Source: JADFXI01 sp963784135 (GTDB taxonomy: Bacteria; Nitrospirota; Thermodesulfovibrionia; Thermodesulfovibrionales; Dissulfurispiraceae). Taken from it: DNA of 64,000 bases. The notes under the pieces are model-generated. The model did not search any database. It worked only from the letters and a program-made list of their open reading frames with translations, and was not told the DNA's origin. This document shows, one piece after another, positions 1-9,263 of this stretch. Numbering within the stretch: the stretch's first letter is position 1; each line of letters opens with the position of its first letter. The position numbers and the translations under genes were made by a program. The stretch covers positions 744,001 through 808,000 of the forward strand of contig CAWAQG010000004.1 of NCBI GenBank assembly GCA_963784135.1, written 5' to 3'.

Positions 1-2
1 TT

Positions 3-3000
3 AACGGCAGCGTGGATTTCATAGACCGGCCGGTCGGGAAAGTGCACACGGTCCGCGCTCTTACTGTCGCTATTCCGTTTATATCGGACATGCCGGCCGA
101 TGTGGACATATTTGAAAAACCAATGTTCAAAGCCAATGTGAACGGTTCCGATTTCACTTTTGGGGGCGATGCAAAACCTTTTTCCACCTCACTTGAGACC
201 CTGGTCAATGTAAACCTCAAAGACCTGGACATACCTTTTTACGCTGCTTATCTGCCGGTCAAACCGAGGGCAAATATTCGGTCCGGCCGGCTTGACATCA
301 GGATGGGAGTCTCCTATCGCCGGTATAAGGACCGCTCGCCGGCCCTCACGATCTCAGGCGATATAGTGCTGAAGAAGCTGGCTGTGACCGATCTCAGAAA
401 CAGGCCTGTGGTAAGTTTCGATGCCTTAAAGGTGTCTATTGCCTCTGCCGAACCCTTCGAAAAACGCTTTGACTTTTCTAACATCATACTGGAGTCGCCT
501 AACCTCGCACTGGAACGCGATCGCCGCGGCGCTCTGTCTATTTTGGGCCTTATGCCCGGCCATTCCGCTCCGGTCCGGAAGGTCAGTGCTCCGGAAACTT
601 CACCGGCCGCTGCTGGAGCATCGTCAGTTGAGGCCGGAAAAATCGAGGTGCGAAAAGGCACCTTTGCGTTCAGTGATGCAGGCGTCGCAAGACCCTTTTC
701 CACCACTCTAAGAGATATTGAATTAAAAGTTTTGCACTTCAGCACTCTTAAGGACAAACGGGCTGCATTCTCCGCCTCATTAATGTCCGAGTCGGGCGAG
801 AAAGTACAGGCGGACGGCGACATAGGAATGGATCCGATTTTTTATGATGGTAAATTCTCCGTCACTTCTGTTTTGCTGAAAAAATACATGCCCTACCTTG
901 CAAAGCAGGTCCGCTTTGACATTACGGATGGAAAGCTTGACCTGGTGGCCAATGTCAGTTATCACGCACGTGGTGATAAACCGGTGATGCTTATTTCCCC
1001 ACTTGAGGCTTCTCTCAGGGACCTTCGCGCTGTTAAACGTGGAGAGAGGGAAGATTTCCTGAAGATTGCCGCGTTTTCGATAAAGGATACGTTGATTGAC
1101 CTCACTGAACGGAAGGTCGATATCGGAGTTATGTCCACGGAAAAGGGTTTTTTTGTATTACGGAAGAATAAGGACGGGTCTCTGAATATCGCTAACCTGA
1201 TGACTCCAGCGCCGGCCCCAACAGGGAAGGCCGGACCCTGGACATTCAAGGTCCGCTCGCTCAACACTGAGAACTATATTGCCAGGGTGGAGGACCTGAG
1301 TCTTGCAGAACCCTTCAGTCTTGACATAGACAGGATCACTGTCAAAGGCAAGGGGCTTTCAACAGTAAAGAATGCCAGGGGTACGGCTTCCTTCTCCTGC
1401 CGCGTTGCCAAAAAGGGTACAGTGAAAGCATCAGGAAACATTTTACTCGAGCCGCTCAAAACGGCGCTGTCCATAAACATCAAGGACCTGCCTATTGCTC
1501 CTTTGCAGCCTTACGTCGACGAAAAGGCAAGTGTGCTCATAACCGGCGGAGGCATAACTGCGGGCGGGAAAATTACTGCGGGCATGACCAAAAAAGAGGG
1601 TCTCAAAGCCGCATTCAAGGGCAGGGTCTGGATAAACAACTTTGCCACGGCGGACGCTGGGAGCTCCCAGGACCTGCTCAAATGGGACACTTTTTACATG
1701 GGAGAAATGGACATCCGTTATGCGCCGCTGTTTGTGGACATCAATGATATCTCCCTGACAAACTTTTACTCGCGCATTATAGTGAACGCGGACAGGACGA
1801 TCAATTTGCAGGAGGTATTCAAGCCGGCAGCAGCGCCGCAGCAGCAGCAATCCGGAGCGCAGCCACAGGCAGCTCAATCAACTGAGCAGCCTGCCGCTGC
1901 AGAGCAAAAGCCTGCGCCAAAGAAGATGATCAGGATATCCAGGATCACGCTTCAGGGCGGTACGATTGACCTGTCTGACCATTCTGTCAATCCGACTTTT
2001 CACAGCAAGCTCTCCGAGATAGGCGGCAGCGTCTCAGGGCTCTCGTCGGAAGAAAACAAATTCGGCGAGGTCGACCTCAGGGGTAAGTACGACGGATACG
2101 CGCCACTGGATATCACAGGCAAGGTCAACCCCCTTCGCGATGATCTGTATGTGGACCTTAAGTTTAACTTCAGTGACATGGACCTCACCCCTGTCAGCCC
2201 CTATTCGGGCCGTTATGCCGGGTATACAATTCAGGAAGGGAAGCTTTCGTTCCAGCTCCAGTACCTCATTGTGAAGAACAAACTGGACGCAAAAAATAAC
2301 ATATTCATAGACCAGTTCACATTCGGAGAGCGTGTTGAAAGCCCGCAGGCTACAAGGCTCCCGGTCAGACTGGCTGTTGCGCTGCTGAAGGACCGCAACG
2401 GCAAAATCAATCTCGACATTCCGGTGAGCGGCGACATACATGACCCCAAATTCAGCATCAGCAGCGTCGTCTGGAAGATCATCAAGAATATCCTCGTCAA
2501 GGCCGCAACATCACCTTTTGCCCTGCTGAGCGCTATTTTCGGCGGCGGTGAGCAGTTGAACTATGTAGAATTCGATTATGGTGTTTCAACGCTCCCGGAT
2601 TCATCTCAAAAGAAGCTCGACATCGTTGCGAAGGCCCTATACGAGAGGCCGAGTCTCAAGATGGACATCGAAGGTCATGCCGATCCTGAAAGAGACCGGG
2701 AGGGGCTTAAACAATATCTTTTGGCGCGTAAGGTCAAGGCAGAGAAGCTCAAAGAACTTGCAAAAAAAGGAATGGCGGTCCCTTCCCTCGATGCCGTTAC
2801 GGTAACGGACAAGGAGTATCCTGAATACCTGAAGCGTGCTTACAAGAAGGAAAAGTTTCCCAAGCCCCGTAACTTCATAGGCATGGCCAAGGATTTGCCT
2901 GTGCCGGAAATGGAGAAACTAATGCTGGCCAATACGAAAGTAACTGAAGAAGAGCTGAGGGCGCTTGCTTCGCAACGTGCCATGGCTGTCAAGGATTACA

Positions 3001-3116
3001 TTTTGAAATCAAAACAGGTCGATCCGGGGCGTATCTTTTTCGTGGAGGCCAAGTCCCTTGAGCCGGAGAAAAAGGAGCAGGGCAAAAAAAGCCGAGTGGA
3101 CCTGGTGCTGAAATGA
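3..3116 (+). CDS. DUF748/AsmA-like envelope protein, 5' end cut by the window
   Basis: The reading frame is open to the left edge, so the gene begins outside the window; the first possible start inside is a GTG at 12. The long body (over 1000 residues) consists of repeated beta-strand-rich segments typical of the AsmA/DUF748 superfamily, which are periplasm-spanning proteins involved in envelope lipid or outer-membrane homeostasis. A low-complexity Gln/Ala/Pro linker lies near residues 610-640. The C-terminal ~180 residues begin with a VEFDYG...STLPDSSQKKLD segment and a DIEGHADPERDREG segment, an OmpA-like fold that usually ends DUF748 proteins. The gene ends 18 bp before the convergent glyS. 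Function beyond the envelope is not readable from the sequence. Confidence 0.8.
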   Translation, partial: NGSVDFIDRPVGKVHTVRALTVAIPFISDMPADVDIFEKPMFKANVNGSDFTFGGDAKPFSTSLETLVNVNLKDLDIPFYAAYLPVKPRANIRSGRLDIRMGVSYRRYKDRSPALTISGDIVLKKLAVTDLRNRPVVSFDALKVSIASAEPFEKRFDFSNIILESPNLALERDRRGALSILGLMPGHSAPVRKVSAPETSPAAAGASSVEAGKIEVRKGTFAFSDAGVARPFSTTLRDIELKVLHFSTLKDKRAAFSASLMSESGEKVQADGDIGMDPIFYDGKFSVTSVLLKKYMPYLAKQVRFDITDGKLDLVANVSYHARGDKPVMLISPLEASLRDLRAVKRGEREDFLKIAAFSIKDTLIDLTERKVDIGVMSTEKGFFVLRKNKDGSLNIANLMTPAPAPTGKAGPWTFKVRSLNTENYIARVEDLSLAEPFSLDIDRITVKGKGLSTVKNARGTASFSCRVAKKGTVKASGNILLEPLKTALSINIKDLPIAPLQPYVDEKASVLITGGGITAGGKITAGMTKKEGLKAAFKGRVWINNFATADAGSSQDLLKWDTFYMGEMDIRYAPLFVDINDISLTNFYSRIIVNADRTINLQEVFKPAAAPQQQQSGAQPQAAQSTEQPAAAEQKPAPKKMIRISRITLQGGTIDLSDHSVNPTFHSKLSEIGGSVSGLSSEENKFGEVDLRGKYDGYAPLDITGKVNPLRDDLYVDLKFNFSDMDLTPVSPYSGRYAGYTIQEGKLSFQLQYLIVKNKLDAKNNIFIDQFTFGERVESPQATRLPVRLAVALLKDRNGKINLDIPVSGDIHDPKFSISSVVWKIIKNILVKAATSPFALLSAIFGGGEQLNYVEFDYGVSTLPDSSQKKLDIVAKALYERPSLKMDIEGHADPERDREGLKQYLLARKVKAEKLKELAKKGMAVPSLDAVTVTDKEYPEYLKRAYKKEKFPKPRNFIGMAKDLPVPEMEKLMLANTKVTEEELRALASQRAMAVKDYILKSKQVDPGRIFFVEAKSLEPEKKEQGKKSRVDLVLK

Positions 3117-3134
3117 TTTCACCGTATAACAGGA

Positions 3135-5225
3135 TTAACCCAATCTGGAAAAGTCTGCGATCTGAACGGCAAGCTGCTGTATGGTTTTAATCAGCGAGAG
3201 GCGGTTCTGCTTTATTTCCTCGTTTTTATCCATGATCAGCACCTTATCGAAGAATCTGTTTATCGGCTCTGTAAGCTCCTGGAGCACTTTGACGGCGTCG
3301 TAGTAAAGGTGTTTCTTCACAAGAGAGTTCACTTTTGCCGCTCGTGCTTCGGTCTCCTGGAAAAGTGATTTCTCCTCCTCCTGGACGAACAGGGCTTTAT
3401 CGGCAGCGGAGACTTCGCCGCCTGGTGCTATGTTATTGATCCTTTTGAGAGCAAGGAGAAAGGGGTCACAAGCGCCTTCGGCCCTGAATTTCATGAGCGA
3501 GTCGAGACGTTTTTTCACTGTAAAGAGCGGCTGATCTTTTATAAAATGAAGCACGGAGGACACGGCGTCGTAAGGGTATCCGTTGGCCTGAAAGAGCGCA
3601 TCAGCTCTCTGTTCAAAGAACTTGATTATGCCTTCGGCAACAGGTCCTTTATTTTTGAGTTTAAACGGTTGCAGCGCCTTGTCCACGAGCGACGAAATAT
3701 CGAGCATGCACCTGGTATCGAGCAAAATGGCGATTATGCCGAGTGTTTGCCGCCTGAGGGCAAACGGGTCTTCCGATCCGGTAGGGGACAAGCCAAGCAT
3801 GAAAAAGGATGCAACATTGTCGAGTTTGTCGGAAAGACTGAGAATGGAGCCTAAAGGGGTTTCCGGCAGACGGTCTCCGGAATACGCAGGAAGGTACTGT
3901 TCGGCAAGCGCCCTTGAAACCTTTTCGTCATGGCCCTCATGAAAGGCGTAGTAGCTGCCCATTATCCCCTGAAGTTCGGGGAATTCCCTTACCACGCCGG
4001 AAATAAGATCTGCTTTTGACAGCAGTGCCGCTGTGCTGATATCTTTCTTTTTTTCTTTAAAACAGTGCGCAGCGATATAGTCAGCTATCGAAGCAATACG
4101 GAGCGTTTTATCGTACAGTGTCCCAAGTTTCTCATGGTATACAACCTTTTTTAGACCTTCAAGGCGTTGTTTAAGAGGGAATTTCAGGTCCTCTTCATAA
4201 TAAAAGCGCGCGTCTTCAAACCGGGCCTTTAGAACGCGTTCAGCGCCTTTCCTGACGTTTTCTGAATTGTTCTGCGTTGTATTGCTGACTACAATAAAAT
4301 GATTGATCAGTTTCCCTTCATGGTCCTCAAGGGCAAAATATTTCTGGTGGCCTTTCATGACCGTCGTAAGCAATTCTTTGGGAAGCGTAAGATATGCTTC
4401 GGAAAAAGTCCCGAGCACAGGGGTCGGAAATTCTACCAGATAAACAACATGCTGCAAAAGCTCGTCATCGTTTATTAGAAGGGCATCGACAGACGCTGCA
4501 AGCTTTTTGGCCCCTTCTGTTATTATCCTGGTCCTCTCTTCGATATCTATTATGACAAAATTATTTCGCAGGAGATTAATATACGTCCTGGTATCTTTTA
4601 TCTCGAACGCCGCCGGAGCAAGAAAACGGTGTCCCCGCGTCATGCCTATGCTCTTAATCCCGTCAATTTCAAAAGGCACGCGCTTGTTGTTAAACAGGGC
4701 CAGAATCCAGTGAATAGGACGGGCGAACCGGAAATCTCCATTACCCCACCGCATTGATTTCGGGAAGTGGAGCGACATGATGAGCCCCGGTAGTATTCCG
4801 GGAAGAACTGTTTCTGTCGGCTTTGCATTTCCTTTGATTGTCGCGACAATGTAGCTGCCTTTGCCTTTCTGCTTTTTAGAAATATCTTCCAGCGATACGT
4901 TATTGGCCTTTGCAAATGCCTCAGCCGCCCTGGTAGGGTTCCCTTCACCGTCGAAGGCAACATTTACCGGCGGTCCCCATATCTCTTTTTCCGAAGCATG
5001 CTGTGTAGTATTAAGCTCCGCAATGAGTGACAGTCTCCGGGGTGTTGCATACGTCCGGATTGATTTCACCTCTATAGCATGTTCGGAGAAAAGTTTCTCC
5101 GCGTTTACCCGAAGGTCCTCAATGGCCACGGGCAGGAAGCGGGCCGGTATTTCTTCCGCTCCTATTTCAAGGAGAAACAGGGGGTTGGCTTCCACATTGT
5201 TTTCCGGGATATTTGATTTAACCAT
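3135..5225 (-). CDS. glyS: Glycyl-tRNA synthetase beta subunit
   Basis: Beta subunit of the bacterial alpha2beta2 glycyl-tRNA synthetase, which charges tRNA-Gly in the cytoplasm. The 696-residue length is normal. The N-terminus (LFLLEIGAEEIPARFLP) is the family signature, the body contains the LSDKLDNVASFF segment of the HD-like domain, and the C-terminus carries the anticodon-binding region ending in FFDKVLIMDKNEEIKQNRL. The ATG at 5223-5225 lies 2 bp after the glyQ stop, so the pair is translationally linked in the order glyQ-glyS. Confidence 0.97.
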   Translation of the reverse strand: MVKSNIPENNVEANPLFLLEIGAEEIPARFLPVAIEDLRVNAEKLFSEHAIEVKSIRTYATPRRLSLIAELNTTQHASEKEIWGPPVNVAFDGEGNPTRAAEAFAKANNVSLEDISKKQKGKGSYIVATIKGNAKPTETVLPGILPGLIMSLHFPKSMRWGNGDFRFARPIHWILALFNNKRVPFEIDGIKSIGMTRGHRFLAPAAFEIKDTRTYINLLRNNFVIIDIEERTRIITEGAKKLAASVDALLINDDELLQHVVYLVEFPTPVLGTFSEAYLTLPKELLTTVMKGHQKYFALEDHEGKLINHFIVVSNTTQNNSENVRKGAERVLKARFEDARFYYEEDLKFPLKQRLEGLKKVVYHEKLGTLYDKTLRIASIADYIAAHCFKEKKKDISTAALLSKADLISGVVREFPELQGIMGSYYAFHEGHDEKVSRALAEQYLPAYSGDRLPETPLGSILSLSDKLDNVASFFMLGLSPTGSEDPFALRRQTLGIIAILLDTRCMLDISSLVDKALQPFKLKNKGPVAEGIIKFFEQRADALFQANGYPYDAVSSVLHFIKDQPLFTVKKRLDSLMKFRAEGACDPFLLALKRINNIAPGGEVSAADKALFVQEEEKSLFQETEARAAKVNSLVKKHLYYDAVKVLQELTEPINRFFDKVLIMDKNEEIKQNRLSLIKTIQQLAVQIADFSRLG

Positions 5226-5227
5226 AT

Positions 5228-6097
5228 TTACTTTTCACAGAGAGGAAAACCTTTTTCCTCACGCTGTTTCAGAAATGCTTCAGCACATAGTTTCGCAAGG
5301 GCCCTCACCCGCGCGATATAGCCGGTCCGCTCCGTTACCGACAGGACCCCCCGTGCATCAAGGAGATTGAACGCATGGGAGCACTTGAGGCAAAATTCAT
5401 ATGACGGCAATGCCAGTCCCAGTTCATTCATTTTTTTTGACTCGCCTTCGTATGCATCAAACTGTTTCACAAGAAAATCGGTATTGGCGAAGTCGAAATT
5501 GAATTTTGAGAACTCGATCTCTCCCTGTTTATGGATCTCTCCATATTTTATTCCTTTACACCATTCTATCTCAAACAGATTATCGATGCCCTGCAGATAC
5601 ATTGCGATCCTTTCAAGACCGTATGTGATTTCCAGGGAAACCGGCTTGACATCAATGCCGCCGACCTGCTGAAAGTAGGTAAATTGGGTGATTTCCATGC
5701 CGTCGAGCCATATTTCCCATCCAAGACCCCATGCCCCGAGCGTCGGAGATTCCCAATCATCTTCGACAAAACGGATATCGTGCCTGATAGGATCAATGCC
5801 GATATGCGCCATGCTTTCAAGGTACAAATCCTGGCTTTCCAGGGGAGAGGGTTTAAGGACCACCTGATACTGGTAATACTGCTGCAGTCTGTTGGGGTTC
5901 TCTCCGTAGCGCCCGTCAGTCGGGCGTCTGCACGGCTCGACATAAGCCGTTTTCCACGGTTCGGGGCCCAGCACTCTGAAAAATGTCGCAGGATGGAAAG
6001 TGCCGGCCCCTACTTCGGTATCATAAGGCTGAAGAAGAACACAACCCTTCCTGGACCAGAAATCATTCAAAGATGCGATTAAATCCTGAAAATACAT
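5228..6097 (-). CDS. glyQ: Glycyl-tRNA synthetase alpha subunit
   Basis: Catalytic alpha subunit of the heterotetrameric glycyl-tRNA synthetase. The protein starts MYFQDLIASLNDFWSRKGC and includes QPYDTEVGAGTFHPATFFR, the class II motif region, and DGMEITQFTYFQQ. The open frame extends upstream to 6265, but the extra 56 residues have no family match. The ATG at 6095-6097 has an AGAGG Shine-Dalgarno just upstream, so I place the start there, giving 289 residues, the family's usual size. It is the first gene of a glyQ-glyS operon with a promoter-like sequence at 6181-6210. Confidence 0.96.
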   Translation of the reverse strand: MYFQDLIASLNDFWSRKGCVLLQPYDTEVGAGTFHPATFFRVLGPEPWKTAYVEPCRRPTDGRYGENPNRLQQYYQYQVVLKPSPLESQDLYLESMAHIGIDPIRHDIRFVEDDWESPTLGAWGLGWEIWLDGMEITQFTYFQQVGGIDVKPVSLEITYGLERIAMYLQGIDNLFEIEWCKGIKYGEIHKQGEIEFSKFNFDFANTDFLVKQFDAYEGESKKMNELGLALPSYEFCLKCSHAFNLLDARGVLSVTERTGYIARVRALAKLCAEAFLKQREEKGFPLCEK

Positions 6098-6180
6098 TGA
6101 CCTCTCGCGCTTCTGATTGAAGACCCCCTGCGGCAAGACCACGGGGAATACGCTCGCTATCCATTTAAATATGAGAGTAC

Positions 6181-6210
6181 ATGTTAAAAGAAAGGCAAAT
6201 CCTTTGTCAA
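6181..6210 (-). promoter_or_regulatory. Candidate sigma-70-type promoter of glyQS
   Basis: On the minus strand a TTGACA hexamer (complement of 6205-6210) is separated by 18 bp from TAACAT (complement of 6181-6186). It faces glyQ, giving a leader of roughly 75 nt that contains a CCCC...GGGG hairpin. I saw no T-box motif. The promoter begins only 15 bp from the structured repeat at 6225-6396, so that element sits immediately upstream of it. Confidence 0.5.
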
Positions 6211-6224
6211 ACAAATCAAGGAAG

Positions 6225-6396
6225 GGATTGGAAGGGGCAGGCTGTTTATCGGAGCGCTGAAACAAATTTCATTGACAGAGACAATTCGTCGTAGCAGCCC
6301 TGTCCATTCCTGTTCCAGATTGGGGCTCGGCGTTACTCGCCCCTGTTGTAGCAGACCCGTGCATCGCTCCGATAAACAGCCTGCCCCTTCCAATCC
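6225..6396 (-). repeat. Structured ~170-bp repeat element, copy 1 (32-bp perfect terminal arms)
   Basis: The arms at 6225-6256 and 6365-6396 are perfect 32-bp inverted repeats. On the minus strand the core begins ATGCACGG, then has a hairpin with stem GGGGC/GCCCC around GAGTAACGCCGA, then about 66 nt ending TTTCAG before the second arm. The element at 46926-47094 has the same core, but its terminal arms differ in sequence while remaining complementary to each other. No coding sequence fits inside. The identity of the family is unknown to me. It could be a structured RNA, a non-autonomous foldback element or both. Confidence 0.8.
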
Positions 6397-6422
6397 AATA
6401 TAATTAATAACAGGCCGGGTTT

Positions 6423-6438
6423 TCATGCCGGGTTTTCA
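6423..6438. repeat. 16-bp target-site duplication, first of three
   Basis: TCATGCCGGGTTTTCA directly abuts the left end of the first IS copy. The identical 16-mer recurs at 7807-7822 between the two IS copies and at 9191-9206 after the second. A partial extra copy of GCCGGGTTTTCAT lies just upstream at 6414-6426. Confidence 0.9.
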
Positions 6439-7806
6439 TGTTGTCAACAAATAGAGTTGTCCGGTTTTAGAGCAAATAAACTGTCCGGTTCTGCAGGGTG
6501 GCTGCGCATGGAACATGGCAGGCCACCGATGTCAGTTTTATTAAGGCTCATGCCGCTGCATGTGAGCACTTTGCAATCTCCTTTCCTTTAGGGTCAAAGA
6601 CCGCCAGTTTTCTCGGTCCATGGAATATAGCAAGGCCACCATCCGGATAACGATGGACGCGAACTTCGACCTTAACGTAGTGGCAGCGATATTGATTTGG
6701 CGGGATCTGAAGTTTTAGCCCATCGAACTTTACACAGTTGTCGTTGCCTACGGTGCGGTCATACTGTTCGCATAGGATGTCTTCCAAGGCAGTGCCTGCC
6801 CAAGTCACGAACACGCTCTGTGGTTCCTGCGGGACAACAGTGAACTCGGCATTATGGGCTGGCATATAAGTACTGGCAAGATAATCATTGGCCTGCTTCA
6901 TCTCAGTAATGCCCGCCATTGCAAGCTCCTTGACGAGGCGGTCTTGATGAGTTTCGAAGGCTCGCTCAGAACGGCCCCTGGCCTCAGGAGAATACGCAGC
7001 AATCATCTTAATTCCAAGTTGGCTCATTGCACGACCGAACTGGGTAAGATTTGATTTGTCCACCTTCCCTCCGGCCTCCGGTGTATGCCAGTAGTGACTT
7101 CCACGATCCGTATACAACGAAGCAAACAATCCGTGTTGCTCAATAACTTCTTTTACCCCTTGAAAGCTGCTTTGAGTGCCTTCCTCCTGCACAAAAAACA
7201 TCGAGTAGTGTTCACTCGTGGCATCATCCATAGTTACGATTAGATCCCAGTATTTTCCTTCAACCCACTGATGTTTGGAGCCATCCTAGTGCAGCATCAT
7301 ACCGGTATAAGGCGCCCTTGTACGCTTTTTCCTGTGTGTACCTTTCTGTGCTGCCTTCGGTACCAATCCCTTTTCCTGGAGGGTGTTCTTGACCCATGTG
7401 TAGCTTCTGGTCCCTTGATAAGCACGCCGGTACCAGCTATAAAAATGTTTGACATTGAAACCACAAAAGCGATTGCTATAAAGATCCGATAGTGCAACTA
7501 CTTCATCAACAGGCGCACGTTTATGAGATATTTGCCCTAAACGCTTATCTATAAGGCCCTCCAGGCCCGTATCTTCATACCTCAGCATATATCTTCTAAA
7601 TGTCCTATCGCACACACCCAGAAGCGTTGCTGCTTCTTCCTGCGTTAATCGACCTCGTTTCCAGCCCTCATAGCTTTCTTCAAATCTCATCTTCCGTACC
7701 TCCTGCAACACTGCCGAACGTTTCATGGATAGCCCCCTTGCTATCCATATATTTTATCCGGACAGTTTATGTGCTACAGATACGGACAGTTTATCTGCTC
7801 GCGACA
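6439..7806 (-). mobile_element. Insertion sequence copy 1 (ISNCY/IS1202-like), transposase inactivated
   Basis: This 1368-bp element begins TGTTGTCAACAAATAG on the plus strand and ends CTCGCGACA. The minus strand carries the transposase. Subterminal repeats of the type ATAAACTGTCCG occur near both ends, two per end with one degenerate, and are probable transposase-binding sites. It is flanked by 16-bp direct repeats and joined directly to a second copy in the same orientation. The transposase gene has a premature stop. Confidence 0.9.
6548..7726 (-). pseudogene. IS transposase broken by a nonsense mutation
   Basis: Compared with the intact 392-residue copies at 7932-9110 and 14370-15548, this gene is collinear with no frameshift. 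One Gln codon (CAG, codon 147 in the LHQDGS segment, near position 7288) has become TAG. The product would stop after an N-terminal helix-turn-helix region, before the DDE catalytic domain. The downstream piece (6548-7231) keeps the second and third catalytic regions but cannot be made from the normal start. It also differs from copy 2 at a few residues, for example Lys instead of Ile in GWKRG, so it is an older or independent copy. Confidence 0.9.
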
Positions 7807-7822
7807 TCATGCCGGGTTTTCA
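7807..7822. repeat. 16-bp target-site duplication shared by two tandem IS copies
   Basis: TCATGCCGGGTTTTCA is the only sequence between IS copy 1 (ends 7806) and IS copy 2 (starts 7823). Confidence 0.9.
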
Positions 7823-9190
7823 TGTTGTCAACAAATAGAGTTGTCCGGTTTTAGAGCAAATAAACTGTCCGGTTCTGCAGGGTGGCTGCGCATGGAACAT
7901 GGCAGGCCACCGATGTCAGTTTTATTGAGTCTCATGCCGCTGCATGTGAGCACTTTGCAATCTCCTTTCCTTTAGGGTCAAAGACCGCCAGTTTTCTCGG
8001 TCCATGGAATATAGCAAGGCCACCATCCGGATAACGATGGACGCGAACTTCGACCTTAACGTAGTGGCAGCGATATTGATTTGGCGGGATCTGAAGTTTT
8101 AGCCCATCGAACTTTACACAGTTGTCGTTGCCTACGGTGCGGTCATACTGTTCGCATAGGATGTCTTCCAAGGCAGTGCCTGCCCAAGTCACGAATACGC
8201 TCTGTGGTTCCTGCGGGACAACAGTGAACTCGGCATTATGGGCTGGCATATAAGTACTGGCAAGATAATCATTGGCCTGCTTCATCTCAGTAATGCCCGC
8301 CATTGCAAGCTCCTTGACGAGGCGGTCTTGATGAGTTTCGAAGGCTCGCTCAGAACGACCCCTGGCCTCAGGAGAATACGCAGCAATCATCTTAATTCCA
8401 AGTTGGCTCATTGCACGACCGAACTGGGTAAGATTTGATTTGTCCACTTTCCCTCCGGCCTCAGGTGTATGCCAGTAGTGACTTCCACGATCCGTATACA
8501 ACGAAGCAAACAATCCGTGTTGCTCAATAACTTCTTTTACCCCTTGAAAGCTGCTTTGAGTGCCTTCCTCCTGCACAAAAAACATCGAGTAGTGTTCACT
8601 CGTGGCATCATCCATAGTTACGATTAGATCCCAGTATTTTCCTTCAACCCACTGATGTTTGGAACCATCCTGGTGCAGCATCATACCGGTATAAGGTGCC
8701 CTTGTACGCTTTTTCCTGTGTGTACCTTTCTGTGCTGCCTTCGGTACCAATCCCTTTTCCTGGAGGGTGTTCTTGACCCATGTGTAGCTTCTGGTCCCTT
8801 GATAAGCACGCCGGTACCAGCTATAAAAATGTTTGACATTGAAACCACAAAAGCGATTGCTATAAAGATCCGATAGTGCGACTACTTCATCAACAGGCGC
8901 ACGTTTATGAGATATTTGCCCTAAACGCTTATCTATAAGGCCCTCCAGGCCCGTATCTTCATACCTCAACATATATCTTCTAAATGTCCTATCGCACACA
9001 CCCAGAAGCGTTGCTGCTTCTTCCTGCGTTAATCGACCTCGTATCCAACCCTCATAGCTTTCTTCAAATCTCATCTTCCGTACCTCCTGCAACACTGCCG
9101 AACGTTTCATGGATAGCCCCCTTGCTATCCATATATTTTATCCGGACAGTTTATGTGCTACAGATACGGACAGTTTATCTGCTCGCCACA
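7823..9190 (-). mobile_element. Insertion sequence copy 2 (ISNCY/IS1202-like), intact
   Basis: This 1368-bp element has the same ends and orientation as copy 1 and forms a head-to-tail tandem with it. It begins TGTTGTCAACAAATAG and ends CTCGCCACA. It carries an intact transposase whose protein is identical to that of copy 3 at 14290-15657. It is followed by the third copy of the 16-bp direct repeat at 9191-9206. Confidence 0.92.
7932..9110 (-). CDS. IS transposase with HTH and DDE integrase core, intact copy 2
   Basis: A 392-residue transposase. The N-terminal part (residues ~25-60, LTQEEAATLLGVCDRTFRRY) is a helix-turn-helix for end recognition. The integrase-type core has candidate catalytic acids in TMDDATSEHY, LYTDRGSHYW and EARGRSERAF. 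A beta-rich C-terminal domain ends in KCSHAAA. The family assignment to the ISNCY group (IS1202-like) is from protein style and the long target duplications. The start codon directly follows a hairpin GGATAGC-loop-GCTATCC whose loop holds the purine-rich ribosome site. Confidence 0.92.
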   Translation of the reverse strand: MKRSAVLQEVRKMRFEESYEGWIRGRLTQEEAATLLGVCDRTFRRYMLRYEDTGLEGLIDKRLGQISHKRAPVDEVVALSDLYSNRFCGFNVKHFYSWYRRAYQGTRSYTWVKNTLQEKGLVPKAAQKGTHRKKRTRAPYTGMMLHQDGSKHQWVEGKYWDLIVTMDDATSEHYSMFFVQEEGTQSSFQGVKEVIEQHGLFASLYTDRGSHYWHTPEAGGKVDKSNLTQFGRAMSQLGIKMIAAYSPEARGRSERAFETHQDRLVKELAMAGITEMKQANDYLASTYMPAHNAEFTVVPQEPQSVFVTWAGTALEDILCEQYDRTVGNDNCVKFDGLKLQIPPNQYRCHYVKVEVRVHRYPDGGLAIFHGPRKLAVFDPKGKEIAKCSHAAA

Positions 9191-9206
9191 TCATGCCGGG
9201 TTTTCA
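9191..9206. repeat. 16-bp target-site duplication, third copy
   Basis: TCATGCCGGGTTTTCA follows IS copy 2 and is identical to 6423-6438 and 7807-7822. Confidence 0.9.
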
Positions 9207-9263
9207 TTGACACAATGTAATAAATGAAATATACTAAACCATCTCATTGAAATTTGATTAATC

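Noticed and set aside
2550..3116. OmpA-like C-terminus of the first protein as a novel fusion
   Set aside because: This tail is a regular part of DUF748-family proteins, not a special fusion.
6098..6265. N-terminal extension of glyQ with a hydrophobic stretch
   Set aside because: The extension overlaps the promoter and leader, is not like any GlyQ, and the ATG at 6097 has a proper ribosome site.
6226..6400. Structured repeats as retron msr-msd RNAs
   Set aside because: The paired ends are reminiscent of retrons, but no reverse transcriptase lies near any copy and I found no clear branching-G context, so I did not call them retrons.
6225..9206. The structured repeat plus tandem IS as one composite transposon
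   Set aside because: The IS copies have their own exact target duplications that exclude the repeat, so the two are separate.
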